A DNA stretch of 6,760 nt from Thiopontia sp964416755. Its GTDB lineage: Bacteria; Pseudomonadota; Gammaproteobacteria; GCF-002020875. Location: contig CAYQFH010000125.1 in NCBI GenBank assembly GCA_964416755.1, forward strand, positions 1 to 6,760, in the 5' to 3' direction. Both the position numbers and the translations under genes were made by a program. The number at the start of each line of letters is the position of its first letter. Position 1 is the first letter of the stretch. The notes under the pieces are model-generated. The model worked only from the letters and a program-made list of their open reading frames with translations. It did not search any database and was not told where the DNA came from. Of this stretch, positions 1 to 4,641 are shown piece by piece.

Positions 1-925
1 AGTCTGTCCTCGACATGGTAATGCCACCAAATTCGATAACGATCTTGTTGCTGCGTTCTACCTTATCCAGCATCTTATCCTTCATGTCTGCACTGTCGCG
101 CCATGCAACGTCATCAACTACTCGTTCTAATAACGTAACCTGTTTCTTCTCTGGGGGATACATATAGGTCAGCTTTCCATAATTGGATTCAACCATGTAG
201 TTGTCATCCTGTTGTCCCCACTCCAGCTTCAAGCCTGGAGTCAAATGCATTTCCAGACCGTAATAATTTCCCTTTACATCATCCTGATTGCTACGGTCCC
301 AGCGATACTCTTTGCCAACAAAATTTGCCCATGGCAGGTATGGCATCTGTCCGCGTACCATCAAATCATATCCATCCAGGGCATCCTCATCAGTTCCGTT
401 GACTGTTTTTGTGCCGGATAATCCCCAGTAATGATTGGCATGCAGCTCAAAGTTGGAACGACGATATTCTGCACCCAAGCTGGCGCGAGTGTGGTTACTC
501 TCTCCTTCGTAGTCAACAAAGCTGTTTAAACCTGCAATTGACTGGTTAGCATCTAATAACCAACGCTGCCCCAGGCCAAGATTCAGCGTTGTGCGACGAT
601 CACCGTTCTGATCATAAGAGCCTAAAGAGCCTTGCCAGAAGAGTGCACTATTATCCTTGTTCAAATCTGTCAGTGGTTGAGTTGTGATGATGCTCCAATC
701 AGGTGGTTCATGCCCAAGATTGCGGATGGAAATCTCTGTGTTTCCTTCACCAAACATTCCGGCAGCTTCATTGGCGGCAGAGTTCACTATGCTTTCAACC
801 TGATGAACTACTTGATTACTCAGTTGGCTTACGTTTTCAGCCTCCACGCTGATCGCCCCACCTACAAGGAAGGTAGAAATTGCAGTTACACTTATTCCAA
901 CTATTTTATTCTCAGACAATCTCAT
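1..925 (-). CDS. Inverse autotransporter (intimin/invasin-like), N-terminal part with complete beta-barrel domain; runs off the window
   Basis: Reading the minus strand from the ATG at 925 gives 308 uninterrupted codons to the window edge. Residues 1-29 look like a signal peptide (hydrophobic stretch about 8-27, likely cleavage near VEA-E). Residues 31-58 form a short helical, Asn/Gln/Ala-rich segment like the periplasmic region before the barrel in intimin relatives; there is no LysM domain. Residues about 92-256 match the inverse autotransporter beta-domain (Pfam IAT_beta): FWQGSLGSYDQNGDRRTTLN, LGLGQRW, AGLNSFVDYE, HTRASLGAEYRRSNFELHAN, YWGLSG, DGYDLMVRGQMPYLPW, YYGLEMHLTPGLKLEWGQQ. Residues 283-299 (KDKMLDKVERSNKIVIEF) match the conserved linker after the barrel in intimin and invasin. 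In this family the barrel sits in the outer membrane and exports a C-terminal passenger, usually Ig-like repeats used in adhesion; here it lies outside the window. The start is supported by AAGGA 10 nt upstream. Its composition is more AT-rich than the neighbouring operon, which may indicate separate acquisition (inference). Confidence 0.93.
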   Translation of the reverse strand, partial: MRLSENKIVGISVTAISTFLVGGAISVEAENVSQLSNQVVHQVESIVNSAANEAAGMFGEGNTEISIRNLGHEPPDWSIITTQPLTDLNKDNSALFWQGSLGSYDQNGDRRTTLNLGLGQRWLLDANQSIAGLNSFVDYEGESNHTRASLGAEYRRSNFELHANHYWGLSGTKTVNGTDEDALDGYDLMVRGQMPYLPWANFVGKEYRWDRSNQDDVKGNYYGLEMHLTPGLKLEWGQQDDNYMVESNYGKLTYMYPPEKKQVTLLERVVDDVAWRDSADMKDKMLDKVERSNKIVIEFGGITMSRTD

Positions 926-935
926 GATTACTGAA

Positions 936-940
936 TCCTT
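936..940 (-). promoter_or_regulatory. Ribosome binding site of the inverse autotransporter gene
   Basis: AAGGA on the minus strand lies 10 nt before the ATG at 925. It fits Shine-Dalgarno pairing and fixes the start, because the signal peptide follows directly from this ATG. Confidence 0.7.
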
Positions 941-954
941 GGCTCGATTTGCTG

Positions 955-980
955 ATAGAAGTGGATGATCATGTTTCTAT
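955..980. promoter_or_regulatory. Imperfect dyad in the presumed leader of the inverse autotransporter gene
   Basis: ATAGAA (955-960) and TTCTAT (975-980) are perfect inverted copies separated by 14 nt. Inside them lies the 8-bp palindrome ATGATCAT (965-972), whose centre is one base off that of the outer arms. The element is just downstream of the proposed -10 at 990-995 and upstream of the ribosome binding site. It could be an operator or an AU-rich leader hairpin. The stem is short, so chance is a real alternative. Confidence 0.3.
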
Positions 981-989
981 AACACCTTA

Positions 990-1018
990 AAAGTACCAAA
1001 AGCGCGAGTATCTGACAA
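990..1018 (-). promoter_or_regulatory. Candidate sigma70 promoter, proximal, for the inverse autotransporter gene
   Basis: TTGTCA (-35, 1013-1018; 5 of 6 consensus bases) is separated by 17 nt from TACTTT (-10, 990-995; keeps the three most conserved bases T1, A2, T6). Transcription would begin near 983, giving a leader of nearly 60 nt. Assigned by eye; it competes with the distal candidate at 1030-1058. Confidence 0.4.
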
Positions 1019-1029
1019 GAATTCTCATA

Positions 1030-1058
1030 TTTATAATGCGTGATATTTTGCGTGGCAG
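1030..1058 (-). promoter_or_regulatory. Candidate sigma70 promoter, distal, for the inverse autotransporter gene
   Basis: CTGCCA (-35, 1053-1058; 4 of 6) is separated by 17 nt from TATAAA (-10, 1030-1035; 5 of 6) in an AT-rich stretch. Transcription would start near 1023. The -10 is better than that of the proximal candidate and the -35 is poorer. Having either in this gap supports independent transcription of the autotransporter gene. Confidence 0.4.
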
Positions 1059-1061
1059 CAG

Positions 1062-2255
1062 TCAAACCACCTGTCCCGCACACCAGCCGGAGGACCAGGC
1101 CCACTGCAGGTTGTAGCCACCGAGCCAGCCGGTGACATCCATCACCTCACCGACAAAATAGAGTCCCGGCTGCAGTCTTGACTCCATGGTCTTGGAGGAG
1201 AGTTGATCGCAGTCCACGCCACCTGTTGTCACCTCGGCGGTACGGTACCCCTCGGTACCGTTGGGCTGGATCGTCCACTGCTGCAACAACTGCTGAACCT
1301 GTGTGCGGGTCTCTGTTGTCAGTGCCTTCAGAGGCTGTTCTCCAATCTCTGGATTGATCAGTTGTGTCACCAGCCGTTTCGGCAGCAGCTTGCCTAGGCT
1401 GGTCTTGAGCTGGCTGTTGGGATGACCTTTCTGCTGTTTTTTCAGATACTCCTCCAGATCAAGATCGGGTAGCAGATTGATGGTGATTGATTCGCCCGGT
1501 TTCCAGTAGGAGGAAATTTGCAGTATTACCGGGCCGCTCAGCCCACGGTGAGTGAAGAGCAGGTTTTCGCGGAACTGGGCGTGTTCATTGTGGGTGATTG
1601 CCTCCACTGCAATGCCAGTGAGTGAGCTGAAACGAACCTTGTCTTGTGGGTGCAAGGTGAGGGGGACCAGGCCGGGGGTGGTGGGCTGGACGGTATGGCC
1701 AAACTGTTCGGCGATGCGATATCCCAGTGGAGTGGCCCCCATCTTCGGAATGGAGAGGCCACCAGTTGCAATCACCAGGGACTTACCTTGATAAGCTCCC
1801 CGGCTGGTTCGCAGTATGAAATTGTTGCCACATGTTTCAACGCAGTTGATGGTGGTGTCCAGCTGAATACTAATGTCCGCATCCCGGCACTCCTGCAGCA
1901 GCATCTGCTGGATATCGGCAGCACTGTGGTCACAGAAGAGCTGACCGTGGTCGCGTTCATGGTAGGGAATCTGGTGTGCCTCCATCATCGCAATGAAGTC
2001 CCACTGTGTGAAGCGACTCAGTGCCGATTTGCAGAAGTGGGGGTTGTGGGAGAGGTAGTGTTCTGCAGTGACATCATAGTTGGTGAAATTGCACTGGCCG
2101 CCACCGGCGATCAGGATTTTCTTTCCCGCTCTCTTGGCATGGTCGAGCACCATGACTTTGCGTCCCCGTTTTCCTGCCTCAATGGCACACATCAGACCAG
2201 AGGCACTGGCCCCGATAATGAGTACATCATGGTGGCTGGAAGAGGAGGCGTTCAT
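1062..2255 (-). CDS. yhiN: YhiN/HI0933-type FAD-dependent oxidoreductase (BaiN/RdsA family)
   Basis: This 397-residue cytoplasmic flavoprotein has the normal family length (E. coli YhiN is about 400) and aligns with it throughout. The N-terminal Rossmann segment VLIIGASASGLMCAIEAGKR (11-30) is followed by KKILIAGGGQCNFTN (45-59), HFCKSALSRFTQWDF (73-87), HGQLFCD (103-109), VIATGGLSIP (161-170), ENLLFTHRGLSGPVILQISS (230-249), PNGTEGYRTAEVTTGGVD (331-348) and the C-terminal FAD-binding signature GLYFVGEVMDVTGWLGGYN (364-382). The family's physiological substrate is not settled, so only an FAD-dependent redox role is claimed. Two usually conserved positions differ: the second Rossmann glycine is Ser17 (GASASG instead of GAGAAG), and the Arg of GGGRCN is Gln54. 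No good Shine-Dalgarno precedes the ATG. The gene is last in the efflux operon, 48 nt after the LysE stop. The Ser-rich residues 4-7 could mean the true start differs slightly, but no better start is visible. Confidence 0.95.
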   Translation of the reverse strand: MNASSSSHHDVLIIGASASGLMCAIEAGKRGRKVMVLDHAKRAGKKILIAGGGQCNFTNYDVTAEHYLSHNPHFCKSALSRFTQWDFIAMMEAHQIPYHERDHGQLFCDHSAADIQQMLLQECRDADISIQLDTTINCVETCGNNFILRTSRGAYQGKSLVIATGGLSIPKMGATPLGYRIAEQFGHTVQPTTPGLVPLTLHPQDKVRFSSLTGIAVEAITHNEHAQFRENLLFTHRGLSGPVILQISSYWKPGESITINLLPDLDLEEYLKKQQKGHPNSQLKTSLGKLLPKRLVTQLINPEIGEQPLKALTTETRTQVQQLLQQWTIQPNGTEGYRTAEVTTGGVDCDQLSSKTMESRLQPGLYFVGEVMDVTGWLGGYNLQWAWSSGWCAGQVV

Positions 2256-2303
2256 GTCACTATTGTAACAATGGAGGGTGTTCTGCTGTCCGGATGTATA
2301 GAG

Positions 2304-2943
2304 TCAGAGTGGAAGTATTCCCAAGCGCTCCAGACCATCCTGAAACAGCGTCACTGCAAAGAGAGCAAGTACACCCCCGAGGAGGCGCATGGTATAGATG
2401 TAGATGTGCCCCTTCAGAAAGGATCTGGAACGGGCGGCGATCAGTGCCAGCAAAATCTTGGAGCCAACCAGCAGCGCATAGAAGCTGCCGATAAAGAGCC
2501 AGGGGGCCACAGTGCTGATGACGGATGCCTTGAACAGTGTGGGTGCACCAACAGTGAACCAGAAGAGGTAGGGGTGCGGGTTGAGCAGGTTGACAAACAA
2601 TCCTCTGGTGAATGGGTGCGTACTGCCCTGCCGGGAAGTGTGCTGTTCCCCCTGAAAGCGCAGATTGGAGATGGCAGTCGATAGAATGAACGTGCCTCCT
2701 AGCAGAGAGATATAGCCCAGTTGGGACTGCAGCTCGGAGAAGTGGTTGAAGAGATAAAGGGAGAGGAAGATCAGCGGCAGATCGGCTACCAGTGGGGTGA
2801 TGGCAATCTGCAATCCCGGTTTGATGCCTGCCCTCAGCGTCTCTGAGAGTACCAGTGTGAACAGTGGACCGGTGGACCGGTGGACCGGTGGCAAATCCTG
2901 CGGAGAGTCCGAGAAGGATTCCGGTAAACAGCAGATCAACCAT
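2304..2943 (-). pseudogene. LysE/RhtB-family exporter gene, frameshifted by an octanucleotide tandem repeat (possibly phase-variable)
   Basis: The ATG at 2943 opens MVDLLFTGILLGLSAGFATG, a typical LysE-family first membrane helix. The rest of the family sequence lies in another frame: PLFTLVLSETLRAGIKPG, then LLGGTFILSTAISNLR, the hallmark NLLNPHPYLFWFTVGAP, and C-terminal membrane helices up to the TGA at 2304. The frame changes within the TGGACCGG repeat at 2865-2891. With two of the copies removed, the frames join as GFATGPLFTLV and give a continuous 207-residue protein with about six membrane helices, normal for the family. The present 640-nt span equals 208 codons plus 16 nt, exactly two repeat units. 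LysE/RhtB proteins export amino acids and similar small solutes across the inner membrane; the substrate here is unknown. The ATG overlaps the preceding gene's stop (ATGGTTGA), implying translational coupling. A TTG at 2939 could start the downstream frame, but it would lose most of the first helix. No other lesion is visible, so the break seems recent or reversible. Confidence 0.9.
2865..2891. repeat. Octanucleotide tandem repeat, TGGACCGG x 3 plus TGG
   Basis: Three perfect copies of TGGACCGG (2865-2872, 2873-2880, 2881-2888) are followed by a partial TGG. The repeat lies in the codons for the end of the first LysE helix. One copy gives the in-frame A-T-G-P-L-F sequence expected of the family; three copies add 16 nt and shift the frame. 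Copy numbers of 1, 4 and 7 would be in frame, 2 and 3 out of frame. Slipped-strand mispairing is the likely source. Confidence 0.95.
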
Positions 2944-3337
2944 TGTGATCCGGTGTGTTGGTCTCTCCCATTGTCTCCAGCCCCGACTTCCAGCCATCGA
3001 CGAAGGTTTCAATCGATTCGATAAAATCGGAATCATGTGTTGTCCGGTTGATGGTGGCGTGAATCACCACTTGATCGGAAGCTGACTTCGCACCACAGGT
3101 GATGGTCCAACTCAGTGCATTGGGGCACTGCGGCAGGGTAAAGCGGAGGCCGCCATGAATCAGTTGGCGTTCAACGATGAATTCACCCCATGTGCAGTAT
3201 ATTGATCCCCTCTGTTCACTCTCGACGTAGAGCACCTTGTTGATCTCGCTGCAGTAGCGGTCCAGCTGATTCAGGCTCAGCTTCTCCTGCAGGGAGTCTG
3301 TAGTGGTGGAGAGGTTGGCTGTGGTGAAGAACTCCAT
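2936..3337 (-). CDS. Conserved-looking protein of unknown function, 133 residues, inside the efflux operon
   Basis: I do not recognise this protein. It has no signal peptide and no membrane helix, so it is probably cytoplasmic. Residues about 13-37 look helical (LQEKLSLNQLDRYCSEINKV). Residues about 45-97 alternate in a way that suggests beta-strands (SIYCTWGEFIVERQ, GGLRFTLPQ, LSWTIT, DQVVIHATIN). Residues 103-122 look like a closing helix (SDFIESIETFVDGWKSGLE). It has four cysteines (29, 48, 71, 81). That it is a real gene is supported by its fit between neighbours: its ATG overlaps the TolC-like stop as TAATG, and its TGA overlaps the LysE ATG as ATGGTTGA. It has no Shine-Dalgarno of its own, so translation is likely coupled to the channel gene. 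A role in transport is guessed only from position. Confidence 0.8.
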   Translation of the reverse strand: MEFFTTANLSTTTDSLQEKLSLNQLDRYCSEINKVLYVESEQRGSIYCTWGEFIVERQLIHGGLRFTLPQCPNALSWTITCGAKSASDQVVIHATINRTTHDSDFIESIETFVDGWKSGLETMGETNTPDHNG

Positions 3338-4641
3338 TAACGATTTACGGATTGGGCGTTGCTCAGTAGTTGGTTGACCTGTTCAATCTCCTCCAGTGTC
3401 AGCAGACCGGCGGACTGTTTTAGCGCCAGTCGGGCTAGTAGTAGATCATAACGGGCCTGGGTCAGATCCCGTTGTGCACTATAGCGCTCCTTCTGTGCAT
3501 CCAGCAGATCTGCCATGGTACGGGTGCCCACCTCAACACCGGTTCGGGTTGCCTCGAAAGCGACCTCTGCTGAGGAGAGTACCTGCTGCTGTGCCTTGAT
3601 CATCTCCAGGGTGGTGTTGACAGCCAGTACATTGGAGCGGATTGTCTTTACTGTGCTGCGTTGCTGCTGCTCCAGTGATGCCTCGACCTGTTGCTGTAGT
3701 AATAGTGCTTCAGAGACTTTTGCACGGGTGTTGCCTCCGGTATATAACGGTAGTGTTGCCTCCAACCCCAGCGAATAACTGTCAATATCGGGTCCGTAGT
3801 TGCGGTTCTGATTGCTGCTGTGGGAGAGTGATCCCACCAGATTGAGGGTAGGGTAGTGTGCGGCACGTTCGATCTCGGTGGTTAGTCTGGCGGATTCCAA
3901 CTGTTTCTGCAGCTGTTTCAGTTCAAGGCTGTTTTCCAGTGCAAGATCGATCCAGTGTTGCAGAGGGTACGTTTGCGTAATGGGGAGCTTGTTCGAACCA
4001 AGCGGGTGCAGCGGCGAGAGTTCACGGTGGACAATCTCATACAGTGCCTCACGGCTGTTCTCCAGTGCGGCCCGGGCAGAGACCCCCTCTGCATGGACCA
4101 GATCAAAACGGGCCTGCACCTCCTGCAGGTCGGTCATTGAGGCGGTGCCCACTTCGAACTGTTGTCGAATCTGTTTCAGTTGCTCTGCAACAGCATGCTT
4201 TTCCTGTTGAGCCAGTTGTACAGCATTCTCTGCCGAGAGTTGCTCAAAGTAGGTGGTAGCGGTGCGCAGCAAGAGTTGCTGATAGCTCTCTTCCAGTGTG
4301 AGACGGCTCTCTTCAGAAAGTGTTTCGGATTGCTCAATGCGCTTGCTGCTGTCGCGGTTGTAGAGCCGCTGGGTCAGGCTGATACTGTAGACCTCGCTGC
4401 GGTTGTCGCCACTGTAGCGTGAGCTCTCATTCTGGTCATGGCTCGCACTGCTGCTGATAGAGGGAAGCAGCAGGGATTCTGCTTGCAGCAGCTGTTGATC
4501 CTTGATCTTCACCCCGATTCGGGAGATTTTCAGTTGTTGATCCTGCTCCAGTGCATAGTGCGTCACCTGCAACAGATCTTCCGCCTGTAGTGGCTGGACA
4601 AGCAGTGCAAGCCCGATGGTCAGGTAAAGAGGGTGTTTCAT
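3337..4641 (-). CDS. TolC-family outer-membrane efflux channel
   Basis: This 434-residue protein is of usual length for the outer membrane factor family. Residues 1-20 form a signal peptide ending LQA, with cleavage before Glu21. The body shows the family's two structural repeats: the first has a beta-hairpin region near 60-95 (SISSSASHD, SEVYSISLTQRLYN) and FEVGTASMTDLQEVQARFD (162-180); the second has YPTLNLVGSLSHSS (263-276), DSYSLGLEATLPLYTGG (287-303) and GVEVGTRTMADLLDAQKERY (368-387). Long Gln/Glu-rich helices between them would build the periplasmic tunnel. The trimer would span the outer membrane and periplasm and take substrates from the RND pump encoded just upstream. The start is supported by GGAGAG 5 nt before the ATG and by the ATGA overlap with the permease stop. 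Nothing appears truncated. It could instead be labelled a type I secretion channel, but the RND neighbour favours efflux. Confidence 0.95.
   Translation of the reverse strand: MKHPLYLTIGLALLVQPLQAEDLLQVTHYALEQDQQLKISRIGVKIKDQQLLQAESLLLPSISSSASHDQNESSRYSGDNRSEVYSISLTQRLYNRDSSKRIEQSETLSEESRLTLEESYQQLLLRTATTYFEQLSAENAVQLAQQEKHAVAEQLKQIRQQFEVGTASMTDLQEVQARFDLVHAEGVSARAALENSREALYEIVHRELSPLHPLGSNKLPITQTYPLQHWIDLALENSLELKQLQKQLESARLTTEIERAAHYPTLNLVGSLSHSSNQNRNYGPDIDSYSLGLEATLPLYTGGNTRAKVSEALLLQQQVEASLEQQQRSTVKTIRSNVLAVNTTLEMIKAQQQVLSSAEVAFEATRTGVEVGTRTMADLLDAQKERYSAQRDLTQARYDLLLARLALKQSAGLLTLEEIEQVNQLLSNAQSVNR

Noticed and set aside
632..934. Plus-strand open frame of 100 codons near the left end
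   Set aside because: It is antisense to the signal peptide and barrel of the inverse autotransporter, which has a clear family match on the minus strand.
1012..1037. Plus-strand TATAAT (1032-1037) with CTGACA upstream
   Set aside because: The spacing is only 14 nt, and transcription would run antisense into the flavoprotein gene; the AT-rich gap can produce such a match by chance.
1041..1061. Possible terminator after the flavoprotein gene
   Set aside because: The repeated ACGC segments are direct rather than inverted repeats, and there is no stem followed by a T-run on the minus strand.
1644..2684. Long plus-strand open frame (346 codons) opposite the flavoprotein and LysE genes
   Set aside because: It is antisense to two genes with clear family matches, its translation resembles no protein family and has low-complexity Gly/Gln/Val content, and it has no good ribosome binding site.
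2260..3036. Minus-strand open frame of 258 codons spanning the LysE region
   Set aside because: Only the part from 2943 to the repeat is genuine LysE coding sequence. The upstream extension lies in the wrong frame of the 133-residue gene, and the downstream part is the shifted frame of LysE.
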